From an uncultured Bacilli bacterium (GTDB taxonomy: Bacteria > Bacillota_I > Bacilli_A > RF39 > UBA660), in assembly GCA_934098435.1 (NCBI GenBank), contig CAKOOV010000007.1, forward strand, positions 8,049-72,048: a stretch of DNA of 64,000 bases. The letters are read 5' to 3'. The translations under genes were made by a program, and so were the position numbers. This document shows positions 26,988 to 36,916 of this stretch, one piece after another. Each line of letters starts with the position of its first letter. Within the stretch, counting starts at the first letter, position 1. The notes below the pieces were generated by a model. It saw only the letters and a list, made by a program, of their open reading frames with translations. It was not told where the DNA came from and ran no database searches.

Positions 26988-29270
26988 ATGAAAATAGCAA
27001 TAATTATATTAAGTGTAATAAGCTTTTTAGCTTTATTAATAGTAATAATAAATAAAAACAAAAAAATAAAATGTATATCTGGAATAATATTATCATTTAG
27101 TGTACTATTAATATCAGCATACCTATGTGTTCCAATATTTAAACACACCAATTATGGATTAGATCTTCAAGGAGGATTTGAAGTATTATACCAAATAGAA
27201 CCATTAGATGGAAAAGAATTAGATTCAGATATGGTATATAATACATATAAATCCATTTTAAAAAGAGTAGATATCCTAGGAGTAAATGAACCAGAAATAA
27301 GTATCGAAGACGGAAATCGCATAAGAATAGCCTTAGCGGGTATCACCAATAAAGATGAAGCAAGAGAAGTAATTTCATCAACAGCCGTTTTAACATTTAG
27401 AGATTATTCAGATAATCTTCTAATGACAGCTGATGTATTAGGAGGAGCAGTCAAAGTAACATCTGATCAATATGGACATCCAGCAGTAAGCTTACAAATA
27501 AAAGATAATGAAAAATTTTATAATGTAACTAACAGTGTAAAAGATATGACAAATAATATTATCGTAATTTGGTTAGATTATGATGAAAATACAGATTCAT
27601 ATTACAAAGAAAAAGATAAATGTGGATCATTATCAGCATCAAGATGTTTAAGTGCCGCTAGAGTATCTCAGGCCTTTTCATCAGATGTTATAATTCAAGG
27701 TAATTTCACTGAAGAAGAAGCTAAATCATTAGTAGAATTAATAAATTCAGGATCTTTACCTACAAAATTAACAGAAATATCTTCAAGAACAGTAGAAGCA
27801 ACATACGGTGAAGCATCGCTAAATAAAACTCTAATAGCTGGAATTATTGGTATCTGTCTTGTAATAGTATTACTAGTAATATTATATCATTTCAGTGGCT
27901 TTATAGCAGGTGTATCACTAATGTTATATACAATGTCATCATTTTTAATATTCTATTTAATACAAGGAACATTAACATTACCAGGAATAGCAGCTATGCT
28001 ATTAGGAATAGGTATGGCAGTAGATGCATCAATTATAACGTTTGAAAGAATAAAAGACCAATTAAAAATAGGTGTGCCACTAGAAAAAGCAGTAAAACTA
28101 GGTAATGAAGAATCACTTTCAAGTATCCTAGATGCCAATATTACAACATTTATAGTAGCAATAATATTATTTATTTTAGGTCAAAGTTCAGTAAAAGGCT
28201 TTGCAACAATGTTAATAATAAATATTATTTTAACAATAGCTATCTTAGTATATTTAGAAAAACACATTATCTTATTATTTGCTAAAAGTGGAGTATTTGA
28301 TAATAAGATAAATCTATTCATAGGATTACCAAAAAAGAAAATAATTCCTGCTAAAGAAATAAGAATACCATTTAAAAAATTAGATTTTGTAAATTCAAGA
28401 AAAATTATGTTACCAATAATTTTAATAATTATAATAGGAGGACTTACATATTCTCTAATAAAAGGATTTAACTTTGCAGTAGACTTTACAGGAGGTACTA
28501 GTATAACAGTAAATACCACTGATAAAGTATCATTAGAAGGATATACTATCGATAAAATTAATAGTACTAAAGATTCAACAACAATAACAATTAAAGAAAA
28601 ATTAAATAAAGATGAAATAAAAGAATTATCCGAAAAATTAGAAGAAGAATATAATACTAGTGCAGATATCTATGTAGTATCAGACTTAGTAAAAAAACAA
28701 CTAATTAAGAATGCTATCATAGCAGTATTAATAGCCTTTATTGGTATAACAATATATGTAAGTATTAGATTTAGATTTAATTATGCTATATCAGGAATAG
28801 CAGCATTACTACATGATGTATTAATAACAACAATCTTCTTTGGAATATTTAAATTAGAAATAGATTCTATCTTTATAGCGGCTATTCTTACCATTATAGG
28901 ATACTCTATAAACGATACTATCGTAACATTTGATATGATAAGAAGAAATTATAAAAATAGAAAAAATATTGATAAAGAAAAATTAAAAGACATAGTTAAT
29001 AATTCTGTAAGACTAACTTTCTTTAGATCAATTATGACTACAGTAACAACAATAATTCCAATAATTTGTTTAATAATTTTTGGAGCAAGTGAAATATTAA
29101 ACTTTAATCTAGCATTATTAGTAGGATTTATAGCGGGAGTATTCTCATCAATATATGTATCTAATCAGTTATGGTTAATATTAGAAACAAAAAGAATATC
29201 AAAACCAAAAAAAGAAAAAAAGAAATTAGATGAAGTAGAAGAACTAAAAGTAAAAGGCGTTAATTGTTAA
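26988..29270 (+). CDS. secDF: SecDF fused protein-export membrane protein
   Basis: A 760-residue fusion of SecD and SecF, the proton-driven helper of Sec translocation. The SecD half starts with a membrane segment and YGLDLQGGFEVLYQI, has a periplasmic-type P1 domain, then membrane helices with LGIGMAVDASIITFERIKD. The SecF half begins near residue 465 and carries FNFAVDFTGGTSITV and GYSINDTIVTFDMIRRNY. Length suits Bacillus SecDF (737). It ends in a basic cytoplasmic tail. A 25-base hairpin without a T-run (29276-29300) follows. Confidence 0.95.
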   Translation: MKIAIIILSVISFLALLIVIINKNKKIKCISGIILSFSVLLISAYLCVPIFKHTNYGLDLQGGFEVLYQIEPLDGKELDSDMVYNTYKSILKRVDILGVNEPEISIEDGNRIRIALAGITNKDEAREVISSTAVLTFRDYSDNLLMTADVLGGAVKVTSDQYGHPAVSLQIKDNEKFYNVTNSVKDMTNNIIVIWLDYDENTDSYYKEKDKCGSLSASRCLSAARVSQAFSSDVIIQGNFTEEEAKSLVELINSGSLPTKLTEISSRTVEATYGEASLNKTLIAGIIGICLVIVLLVILYHFSGFIAGVSLMLYTMSSFLIFYLIQGTLTLPGIAAMLLGIGMAVDASIITFERIKDQLKIGVPLEKAVKLGNEESLSSILDANITTFIVAIILFILGQSSVKGFATMLIINIILTIAILVYLEKHIILLFAKSGVFDNKINLFIGLPKKKIIPAKEIRIPFKKLDFVNSRKIMLPIILIIIIGGLTYSLIKGFNFAVDFTGGTSITVNTTDKVSLEGYTIDKINSTKDSTTITIKEKLNKDEIKELSEKLEEEYNTSADIYVVSDLVKKQLIKNAIIAVLIAFIGITIYVSIRFRFNYAISGIAALLHDVLITTIFFGIFKLEIDSIFIAAILTIIGYSINDTIVTFDMIRRNYKNRKNIDKEKLKDIVNNSVRLTFFRSIMTTVTTIIPIICLIIFGASEILNFNLALLVGFIAGVFSSIYVSNQLWLILETKRISKPKKEKKKLDEVEELKVKGVNC

Positions 29271-29324
29271 CAATAAGAGGAAAATTATTTTCCTCTTATA
29301 ATAATTAAATAAGAAGGTGAAATA

Positions 29325-31493
29325 ATGAGTATTAAAACAAAGTATATTACCATTGATGAACTAATAGATAAGTTCAAAGAATATAACAATAATGAAAAAG
29401 ATATAAAATTAGTTAAATCAGCATATGAATACGCTGAGAAGAAACATTTTGGTCAAAAAAGAATATCTGGAGATGATTATATATTACATCCCCTAAATGT
29501 AGCCCTAATATTAACTGAAATATCCGCTGATGCACCATGTATGGCAGCAGCCCTTCTTCATGATACCATCGAAGATTCTGATGCCACTTACGAAGAAATA
29601 GAAAATCTATTTGGAAAAGAAGTAGCTTTACTTGTCGATGGCGTTACCAAAATAAATAGACTAAACTTTTCATCAGATTCTGAAGCCTCAGCAGCCTATC
29701 AAAGAAAAATACTTGTAGGACTATCTGAAGATCCAAGAGTAATAATAATAAAATTAGCAGATCGACTTCATAATATGCGTACCATAGATGTATTATCCGA
29801 AGAAAAACAAAAAAGAAAAGCCAAAGAAACATTAGAAATATTAACCCCAGTAGCTCATCGTTTAGGAATATACAAAATAAAAAGCGAACTTGAAGACTTA
29901 TCCCTTCGTTATTTAAAACCCGAAGCATATTTTGATATAGTAGAAAAATTAAACTTAAAAAAGACAGAACGTGATGCAGCAGTAAGTAAAATGATGAGTG
30001 AAGTATCAGATTTACTTACTGAGCATAACATTCCTCACGAAATGAAAGGAAGAAGTAAAAGTATCTATAGTATATACACTAAACTATCTAAAGGAAAAAA
30101 ATTCGATGATATCTATGACATATTAGCCCTTAGAGTATTCGTAGATACTGAGCAAGAATGCTACTTGGCATTAGGACTAATTCATTCAAAATACAAACCA
30201 GTACCAAAAAGATTCAAAGATTATATAGCAATGCCTAAAACAAATCTATATCAATCACTACATACAACAGTATTTGGTATTGATGGTCAACTATTTGAAA
30301 TACAAATAAGAACATATGATATGGATAAAATAGCCGAATATGGTATAGCATCACACTGGTCATATAAAGAAAATAAAAATAGTGAAAAAAGTATAAAAGA
30401 TTCAACTGAACAAAAATTACAAATATTTAGAAATATAATCGAATTAAATGAAGATTCTAATACATCAGAAGAATTTGTCTCTTCAGTAAAAAAAGATATA
30501 CTATCCAATGATGTAATATATGTATACACTCCAAAAGGAGATGTAATAGAATTACCTACCGGTTCAACTCCTATTGACTTTGCATATAAAGTTCATAGTG
30601 AAGTAGGAGATAAAATCATAGGGGCAATAGTAAACGATAATATAGTACCATTAGACTATCAATTATCTACTGGTGATATAATCAAAGTAAATACCAATAA
30701 AGCCTCTAAGCCAAGCAAAGACTGGTTATCATTCGTAGTAACATCTGGTGCTAAAAATAAAATAAAATCATATTATAGTAAATTAGAAAAAGACGAAAAT
30801 ATTGAAAAAGGATCAGAATTATTAGAAAAAGAATTAAGAAAAGAAAATATAAGTATAAATGAATTCTTATCTAATAAAAATATTGATATAATACTAAATG
30901 ACTTAAAACTAAAAGACATAGACGAATTATATGTAGATATCAGTCTAGGTAAACATACACCAATGTCTATAATAAAAATAATAAACAAAAAAGAAGAAGA
31001 AAAACCAGATATAACACAAAAAATCAATGAAAGCAATTCATATAAAGATACAAGTATAAAAAATAACGACGTTTTAGTAGAAGGTATGGCTGAAATAAAA
31101 GCTAATCTTAGTGGCTGCTGCAAGCCAATACCTGGTGATAATATAATAGGATATATTACTAGAGGATCAGGAATTACAGTACATCGTAGCAATTGCAAGA
31201 ATATAATTGATATAGATGAAAGATTAATAAATGTCAAATGGAATAATAATCTATCTAAAAAATATAGTTCAGATATTCTAATATATACAAATGCCTATGA
31301 CAATCTATTAGATATAATAACCAAAGCTTCATCTAATAACATAATAATAGATAGCATAACCACTATAAATAAAAGTAGTGCCAAAGTATATAGTATGACA
31401 ATATTAGTAGAAAACAAAGAAAAATTAGAAAAATTTATGAACGATTTACTAAATCTAAAGTTTATTGAAAAAGTAGAAAGAGAGATGAACTAA
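29325..31493 (+). CDS. rel: bifunctional (p)ppGpp synthetase/hydrolase Rel
   Basis: A 722-residue stringent-response enzyme. The HD hydrolase domain shows HFGQKRISGDDYILHPLN and LLHDTIEDSDAT. The synthetase domain has RFKDYIAMPKTNLYQSLHTT. TGS (VYTPKGDVIELPTGSTPIDF), a zinc-finger-like region with SGCCKPIPGDNI and HRSNCKNI, and a C-terminal ACT domain follow. All expected catalytic parts are present. The stop overlaps the dtd start, the same rel-dtd pair as in Bacillus. Confidence 0.96.
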   Translation: MSIKTKYITIDELIDKFKEYNNNEKDIKLVKSAYEYAEKKHFGQKRISGDDYILHPLNVALILTEISADAPCMAAALLHDTIEDSDATYEEIENLFGKEVALLVDGVTKINRLNFSSDSEASAAYQRKILVGLSEDPRVIIIKLADRLHNMRTIDVLSEEKQKRKAKETLEILTPVAHRLGIYKIKSELEDLSLRYLKPEAYFDIVEKLNLKKTERDAAVSKMMSEVSDLLTEHNIPHEMKGRSKSIYSIYTKLSKGKKFDDIYDILALRVFVDTEQECYLALGLIHSKYKPVPKRFKDYIAMPKTNLYQSLHTTVFGIDGQLFEIQIRTYDMDKIAEYGIASHWSYKENKNSEKSIKDSTEQKLQIFRNIIELNEDSNTSEEFVSSVKKDILSNDVIYVYTPKGDVIELPTGSTPIDFAYKVHSEVGDKIIGAIVNDNIVPLDYQLSTGDIIKVNTNKASKPSKDWLSFVVTSGAKNKIKSYYSKLEKDENIEKGSELLEKELRKENISINEFLSNKNIDIILNDLKLKDIDELYVDISLGKHTPMSIIKIINKKEEEKPDITQKINESNSYKDTSIKNNDVLVEGMAEIKANLSGCCKPIPGDNIIGYITRGSGITVHRSNCKNIIDIDERLINVKWNNNLSKKYSSDILIYTNAYDNLLDIITKASSNNIIIDSITTINKSSAKVYSMTILVENKEKLEKFMNDLLNLKFIEKVEREMN

Positions 31494-31930
31494 TGAAAGT
31501 ATTAGTCCAAAGAGTATTATCATCAAGTGTAGAAGTAGATAACAAAATAGTAGGGCAAATAAACAAAGGTCTTTTATTATTAGTGGGTTTTACCGAAGGA
31601 GATACTGAAAAAGAAATAGATTATATGGTAGATAAAATACTAAATCTAAGAATATTTGATGATGACAATGGTATTATGAATAAAAGCTTAATAGATATAA
31701 ATGGTAGTATTTTATCCATAAGTCAATTCACACTATATGCTGATACAAGAAAAGGAAGAAGACCATCATACATTAAAGCCCTAAATGGAGATAAAGCAAT
31801 CTTACTATATGATAAATTTAATGATAAATTAAAAGAAGAGAATATTAAAGTAGAAACTGGTGTTTTTGGAGCAGATATGAAAGTATCTCTTATAAATGAT
31901 GGTCCAATAACAATAATGCTTGAAAAATAA
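31493..31930 (+). CDS. dtd: D-aminoacyl-tRNA deacylase
   Basis: A 145-residue protein that removes D-amino acids from tRNA. The two family motifs are visible: SQFTLYADTRKGRRPS (SQFTL) and NDGPITIML near the C-terminus (the cross-subunit Gly-Pro). Length is standard. It is translationally coupled to rel. Confidence 0.95.
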   Translation: MKVLVQRVLSSSVEVDNKIVGQINKGLLLLVGFTEGDTEKEIDYMVDKILNLRIFDDDNGIMNKSLIDINGSILSISQFTLYADTRKGRRPSYIKALNGDKAILLYDKFNDKLKEENIKVETGVFGADMKVSLINDGPITIMLEK

Positions 31931-31955
31931 TTATCTTCTTTTCTTTTTTCCTCTC

Positions 31956-32003
31956 GTGCCTGTAGTCACTCTAGGTTTTCTAATGCCTAAGGTCATTAGA
32001 AAA
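31956..32003 (+). repeat. intergenic hairpin repeat (copy A)
   Basis: A perfect 10-bp stem TTTTCTAATG/CATTAGAAAA with loop CCTAAGGT (31976-32003); an identical 28-base copy occurs at 54442-54469. Just upstream a minimal hairpin GTG/CAC encloses the loop CCTGTAGT (31959-31966), whose reverse complement is a loop at 42436-42443. Confidence 0.6.
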
Positions 32004-32061
32004 ATAATTATTATTGAAGAATTAGAAAAAATATGATATTATATAGCAGTGAGGAGAAATT

Positions 32062-32649
32062 ATGGAAAGAGTAAGCAATAATGAATTATTTAATGACCTA
32101 TTTATAAATATGAATTCTAATATAATAGTAAAAGGAGAAGATATAAAAAATATCATTCCCAAAGAAAATATAAAATACTTAAAGAATGCCTTAAAATATA
32201 TATCGCCAGCAAAGCTATGCAAACTATATAAAAGTATGAGTATTGTAATCGAAGAAAGAGAAACAAATGATACATTACTATTAATAGAATACCATATGAT
32301 TACTTATCTAGTATATATTTTAAATTCAAATATCATAAATGATATAGAAAAGAAAGAACTAATAGATAATTTCACAAAACTATATCAAAAAGTATTAAGT
32401 AATGATGAAATAAATACATTAAGTGAAAAAGGAATATTAAATATATATTCATATGTATCTAAGAGTAGTAAACATATAAATGATACAATTAATATAATAA
32501 CATCATTTAAAAGTAATAATTATAATGCTAATGCTATAACTAAAACTTTAGAAGAAAATACAAATAGCATAATGAAAAGTTATATTAGTATTTTAGAAAA
32601 TGATATTAAATCATTAGATAATATCAAAGGTAAGAAAAAAATCAAATAA
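32062..32649 (+). CDS. hypothetical helical protein
   Basis: A 195-residue soluble, mostly helical protein with no recognised domain, preceded by GAGGAGA. It lies alone between the hairpin repeat and the aspS T-box. It is very rich in Asn, Ile, Lys and Ser like other host genes in this window. Function unknown. Confidence 0.65.
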   Translation: MERVSNNELFNDLFINMNSNIIVKGEDIKNIIPKENIKYLKNALKYISPAKLCKLYKSMSIVIEERETNDTLLLIEYHMITYLVYILNSNIINDIEKKELIDNFTKLYQKVLSNDEINTLSEKGILNIYSYVSKSSKHINDTINIITSFKSNNYNANAITKTLEENTNSIMKSYISILENDIKSLDNIKGKKKIK

Positions 32650-32673
32650 ATAACAAAATAGCATTTAAATCAA

Positions 32674-32858
32674 TTGACAATTAAAAGTAATAATTATATA
32701 ATAAATATAGTTTCTATTACTATTAGTGACAAGTAGTAACAAAAAGATAGAACGGATAGTTTCCGATATAAAACTAGCAAAGCGCACATTAAAGTGAAGT
32801 AGGGTGGCACCGCGGATAACAATCCGTCCCTATAGAATTATTTAATGTGCTTTTATTT
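32674..32858 (+). promoter_or_regulatory. promoter and T-box leader of aspS
   Basis: Promoter TTGACA (32674-32679), 17-base spacer, TATAAT (32697-32702). The T-box sequence AGGGTGGCACCGCGG is at 32801-32815 within an antiterminator GGAT/ATCC. A competing terminator pairs GCACATTAA (32784-32792) with TTAATGTGC (32842-32850), followed by T. Stem I is very short (TTCTAT/ATAGAA about 32712-32754) with GAC, an Asp codon, in its loop at 32728-32730. A pseudoknot follows: hairpin CGGA/TCCG with loop TAGTT paired to AACTA at 32772-32776. Uncharged tRNA-Asp would allow readthrough into aspS. Confidence 0.9.
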
Positions 32859-32875
32859 ATGAAAGAAGGAATAAA

Positions 32876-34618
32876 ATGAAAAACAAATATCGAACAATTT
32901 ATTGTGGTGAAATAACAAAAGAAAACATCGGTGAAGAAATAAAAGTAGCAGGATGGGTAGAACAAATAAGAAATCTAGGTAGTTTAGTATTTCTAACCTT
33001 AAGAGATGAGACAGGCCTAATACAATTAATAAGTGAAGAAATAGATAAATTTAGTACCTTAACTAGAGAAAGTACTATTACCGCAACAGGAATAGTAAGA
33101 CATCGTGCAGATGGTATGACTAATCCAAATATGAAAACAGGTGAAGTAGAAGTATTAATATCATCATATGAACTTTTAGGGGCCGCAAATAATGTATTAC
33201 CATTTGAAATAAATCATAGTAAAGAAGCTTTTGAAGATACAAGACTAAAATATCGTTATTTAGACTTAAGAAATCCCGAAGTCCATGACAAAATACTATT
33301 TAGAACAAAAGTATTAGACTACATGCGTAAAATAATGAAAGAAATGAATTTTACTGAAATTCAAACACCTATCATAACAGCTTCATCTCCAGAAGGAGCA
33401 AGAGACTTTATAATACCATCAAGAAAATATAAAGGAAAATTTTATGCATTACCTCAAGCACCTCAAATATTCAAACAATTATTAATGTGTTCAGGATTTA
33501 GTAAATATTTTCAAATAGCACCATGCTTTAGAGATGAAGATCCACGTAGTGATAGATTATATGGTGAATTCTATCAATTAGATTTAGAAATGTCGTTCGT
33601 AGATGAAGAAGATGTTTATGAAGTAGGACAAAAAATCTTTCATGACGTATTTACTCATTTTAGCGATAAAGAAGTATCTATAGTACCATTTAAAAGAATA
33701 CCATATAAAGAAGCAATGTTAAAATATGGTTCAGATAAACCAGATCTAAGAAATCCATTAATAATTGAAGATTTAACCACTATACTATCAAAAAGTACTT
33801 TTGAACCATTTAAAACATTAAAAATAAGAGGTATAAAAGTAGATAATATTGATAAATCAAATTCATGGTACAAAAAAATAGAAGAATACATAAAATCAGT
33901 GGGAGCCTCAGGTATGTCATATATAAAAGTAAATGAAGATATGACATTTAAATCATCAATTGACAAATTCCTAACTGATGATTTAAGAAAAGAGTTAATA
34001 GAAAAATGCCACTTAAATAAAGGTAGTACACTATTTATTTTAGCAGACAACAAACATAAAATAGATAAATTAGCTGGATTATTACGAACAAAACTTGGTA
34101 ATGAATTAGACTTAATAAATAAAAATAAATTTGAATTTTGTATTATAAATGACTTTCCAATGTATGAATACAACGAAGAAGAAAACACATGGGATTTTGG
34201 ACATAATCCATTTAGTATGCCAAAAGGTGGTATAGAAGCCTTAACAAAAGAAAACATGGAAAACGTAGTAGCCCATCAATTTGATTTTGTCTGTAACGGC
34301 TACGAAATGGCTTCAGGAGCTGTAAGAAATCATAATATTGAAATAATGAAGAAAGCATTTTCTTTAGCAGGATATACAGAAGAAGACGTAGAAAACAAAT
34401 TTAGAAGTTTATACACAGCATTCCAATACGGAGCACCACCTCATGCCGGAATGGCTCCTGGTATAGATAGAATACTAATGCTTTTACAAGATGAAGAGAA
34501 TATAAGGGAAATGGTAGCCTTTCCATTAGGAGCAAATGGTTCTGATCAAATGATGGGCTGTCCAAATGAAGTATTTGAAAAACAACTTAGAGAAACACAT
34601 ATAAAAATTAGAGATTAA
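32876..34618 (+). CDS. aspS: aspartyl-tRNA synthetase
   Basis: A 580-residue class II synthetase charging tRNA-Asp. The N-terminal OB-fold anticodon-binding domain (VAGWVEQIRNLGSLVFLTLRD) is followed by motif 2 (FRDEDPRSDRLYGEFYQLD), the bacterial GAD insert (about residues 290-420) and motif 3 (GAPPHAGMAPGIDRILML). Length is typical of bacterial AspRS. It is controlled by the T-box just upstream. Confidence 0.97.
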   Translation: MKNKYRTIYCGEITKENIGEEIKVAGWVEQIRNLGSLVFLTLRDETGLIQLISEEIDKFSTLTRESTITATGIVRHRADGMTNPNMKTGEVEVLISSYELLGAANNVLPFEINHSKEAFEDTRLKYRYLDLRNPEVHDKILFRTKVLDYMRKIMKEMNFTEIQTPIITASSPEGARDFIIPSRKYKGKFYALPQAPQIFKQLLMCSGFSKYFQIAPCFRDEDPRSDRLYGEFYQLDLEMSFVDEEDVYEVGQKIFHDVFTHFSDKEVSIVPFKRIPYKEAMLKYGSDKPDLRNPLIIEDLTTILSKSTFEPFKTLKIRGIKVDNIDKSNSWYKKIEEYIKSVGASGMSYIKVNEDMTFKSSIDKFLTDDLRKELIEKCHLNKGSTLFILADNKHKIDKLAGLLRTKLGNELDLINKNKFEFCIINDFPMYEYNEEENTWDFGHNPFSMPKGGIEALTKENMENVVAHQFDFVCNGYEMASGAVRNHNIEIMKKAFSLAGYTEEDVENKFRSLYTAFQYGAPPHAGMAPGIDRILMLLQDEENIREMVAFPLGANGSDQMMGCPNEVFEKQLRETHIKIRD

Positions 34619-34635
34619 TTTTAGTAGGGGGATTT

Positions 34636-36123
34636 ATGAATAATTTAGAAGAAGTAAAAGATATAGCAATTTTATACAAGCTAAAAAGAAATTTTGAAAA
34701 TTTAGAATGCATGCCATATAAAGTAATAACAGGTATTTATAATTCTGAAGAAGAAGAATTAATAGATGAAGACGGAACACCATATCGCCATATAATCGAA
34801 GGCAATACATATGGTTTTGCAGCTAGAAAAAGTTTAAGAGAATATAATAAACAATTTCCACTAATACCAACATCAATATTAAAAAAGTTAATATTACATT
34901 ATGCTAAAAAATTTAATTATCAATTAAACCAATTTGGCGAAGAAAACACACCAATAATAAATTTCTGTAATAAAGAAAAATATAATAAAGAAAATATTTT
35001 CCTAGATAGAGATATAATTATATTTTATATTACTTATTATCCAGAATCACTTTCAGAACTAGAAGAACAATTTGGTATAAAAATAATATATGAAAAACAA
35101 GTAGATAAAGAAAACAGTACTACACTTCAAATAGATAACAAAGAAAAAGAAGAAAAAATGGATATCAATGTTAATAAATTATATACAGAAATAACAAAAA
35201 CAGTAATCGATCAAAATGAACCAATAAAAAAAATATTAACCGCTATTTGGAAACAATATAACAATTTTTCACCAAATAAATCAAGAAACATCCTAATAAA
35301 TGGTAGTACAGGTGTCGGTAAAACAGAAATATTTAGACAACTAACAAAAAAATTAAATATACCATGTTATACAGCAAATGCAACAGAATATACCGCTTCA
35401 GGTTATATAGGAAAAGACATCTCAGACATGTTAAAATCATTATTAGACATCACCAATGGCGATTTAAAAAAAGCAGAAAATGGAATATTAATAATAGATG
35501 AAATAGATAAACTATCCGAAGCAAATAAATCACAGAGTCAAGTAAACCAAAAAGATGTTCAAGAAGCTTTATTAAAAATAATCGAAGATGGAAAATATGA
35601 CATAATGTGGCATAGCAAGAAATATACCTTTGATACAAGTAATCTAATGGTAGTAGGAATAGGAAGTTGGTCACGTGTTGAACTAAAAACCGATAAAGTA
35701 GTAGGTTTTGAACAAATAAGTAAACCAAAACAATATAAAGATTTAACTACTGAAGATTTTGTTAAAAATGGTATGATACCTGAATTAATAGGAAGATTTC
35801 CAATAATAATCCAAATGAACGAATTAAATCACGACAGCTATATAAGAATAATTAATTCAGATAACGGTGCATTACAAACCAACCAAGAATTCCTTCAAAA
35901 ACAAGGTATAAAATTAATAGTTACAGATGAAGCCAAAAATGAAATAGCTTTATCAGCAGAAAAAAAAGGCTTTGGTGCTCGTAGCCTAGATTCAATAATA
36001 GAAACAGCTTTATCTTATGCTTCATTCGAAATAGCTTCTAATCCAGAAGCATATAACGAATTAATAGTTACTGAAGAAACAATTAAAGATAATAAAGTCT
36101 ACACACTTAAGAAGAAAAAATAA
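34636..36123 (+). CDS. ClpX-like AAA+ ATPase without zinc finger
   Basis: A 495-residue protein. The AAA+ core has Walker A (ILINGSTGVGKTEIF, near residue 222), a ClpX-type pore loop ASGYIGKD (GYVG in ClpX), Walker B GILIIDEIDKLS and a C-terminal sensor-2 region (FGARSLDSIIETAL). DKVVGFEQ stands where ClpX has its IGF loop, which docks to ClpP. The N-terminal 170 residues are not the ClpX zinc-binding domain and match nothing I know. It may be a dedicated unfoldase with its own adaptor domain. It follows aspS by 17 bases and may share its T-box transcript. Confidence 0.75.
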   Translation: MNNLEEVKDIAILYKLKRNFENLECMPYKVITGIYNSEEEELIDEDGTPYRHIIEGNTYGFAARKSLREYNKQFPLIPTSILKKLILHYAKKFNYQLNQFGEENTPIINFCNKEKYNKENIFLDRDIIIFYITYYPESLSELEEQFGIKIIYEKQVDKENSTTLQIDNKEKEEKMDINVNKLYTEITKTVIDQNEPIKKILTAIWKQYNNFSPNKSRNILINGSTGVGKTEIFRQLTKKLNIPCYTANATEYTASGYIGKDISDMLKSLLDITNGDLKKAENGILIIDEIDKLSEANKSQSQVNQKDVQEALLKIIEDGKYDIMWHSKKYTFDTSNLMVVGIGSWSRVELKTDKVVGFEQISKPKQYKDLTTEDFVKNGMIPELIGRFPIIIQMNELNHDSYIRIINSDNGALQTNQEFLQKQGIKLIVTDEAKNEIALSAEKKGFGARSLDSIIETALSYASFEIASNPEAYNELIVTEETIKDNKVYTLKKKK

Positions 36124-36145
36124 ATGTAAAGTTATATAAAATATA

Positions 36146-36361
36146 TTGAGAAAAAAATATAACTATGATATAATTAAATTACCTAGAGGATACGACATCT
36201 TTAGTATAAAACCGACTAAAGATATTAATAGGGGAGCTAATACAATTTATGTGTTGAATACTTGCTTATAAGTAAGGATCCTAATTACTTTGTTGTGCTG
36301 ACCCACCTGTGACAGTACGCCGCGGGTTTTATCTTGCAGAGTCGGTCCATCTGGGTCTTTT
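36146..36361 (+). ncRNA. ssrS: 6S RNA with its promoter
   Basis: A consensus promoter TTGAGA (36146-36151), 17-base spacer and TATAAT (36169-36174) is followed by a structured RNA of about 180 bases. The ends pair: ACC, GGA and CGAC near 36181-36196 with GTCG, TCC and GGGT near 36341-36356, then a T-run. The sequence between holds a largely self-complementary rod with a central open region, the shape of 6S RNA, which binds RNA polymerase. The position between aspS and tcdA matches bsrA (6S-1) of B. subtilis. The call rests on shape and synteny. Confidence 0.72.
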
Positions 36362-36408
36362 TTTTATTATATTTTTATGTTATACTAATATATGTAAGAG
36401 GTGTAAAA

Positions 36409-36915
36409 ATGAAAGAAATAAAAACAACCACTACATATAGTGAAGAAAACATAAAAACATTTTTAAAAATATATTACTTTGAAAGAATAAAAACCACTAG
36501 AATATTAATTAATATACTAATAATCATACTAATAATTTACTTTTTTATAAATTATAAATATAATACTTGGTTAGACTTTATAGCCTTTATCTTTGCTCTA
36601 TTCGGTATACTAGAATTAAATACCAATATGCTACCAAATATAAACTATAAAAGAATCCAAAATAAAAAAGATAATATCATAAATACCAAAATAAAATATA
36701 TATTCAAAAAAAATAACTTTCAAATAACAACAGATAAAGAAGAATATATAGATTATGATAAACTATATAAAGTAATAAATACAAAAGACTCATACTATCT
36801 ATATATAAATAAAAATAGAGCCTTTATAGTAGATAAAACTAATTTAAAAGATGAAGATATAACTATTTTAAATAATAAATTCAAAGAGAAAGTACCAGTA
36901 TATAAGGAGAGGTAA
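36409..36915 (+). CDS. YcxB-like membrane protein
   Basis: A 168-residue protein with two adjacent membrane segments (about residues 30-50 and 55-75) and a C-terminal domain (TKIKYIFKKNNFQITTD, then YYLYINKNRAFIVDKT) in the pattern of the YcxB-like domain. ATG 36409 is chosen because AAGAGGTG at 36395-36402 precedes it; the longer frame would begin inside the 6S RNA terminator. It ends 1 base before tcdA, implying coupling. Function of the family is unknown. Confidence 0.7.
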   Translation: MKEIKTTTTYSEENIKTFLKIYYFERIKTTRILINILIIILIIYFFINYKYNTWLDFIAFIFALFGILELNTNMLPNINYKRIQNKKDNIINTKIKYIFKKNNFQITTDKEEYIDYDKLYKVINTKDSYYLYINKNRAFIVDKTNLKDEDITILNNKFKEKVPVYKER

Positions 36916-36916
36916 A

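Noticed and set aside
28181..28519. Long minus-strand frame inside secDF
   Set aside because: Shadow of a well-supported gene, with no ribosome-binding site or recognisable product. Similar shadows in rel, aspS, rarA and others were left out.
29276..29300. Terminator after secDF
   Set aside because: The hairpin with arms TAAGAGGAAAA/TTTTCCTCTTA has no T-run after it; kept only as a note in the secDF entry.
36334..36408. Longer N-terminus of the YcxB-like protein
   Set aside because: This part is the 3' end and terminator of the 6S RNA; the real start has its own ribosome-binding site.
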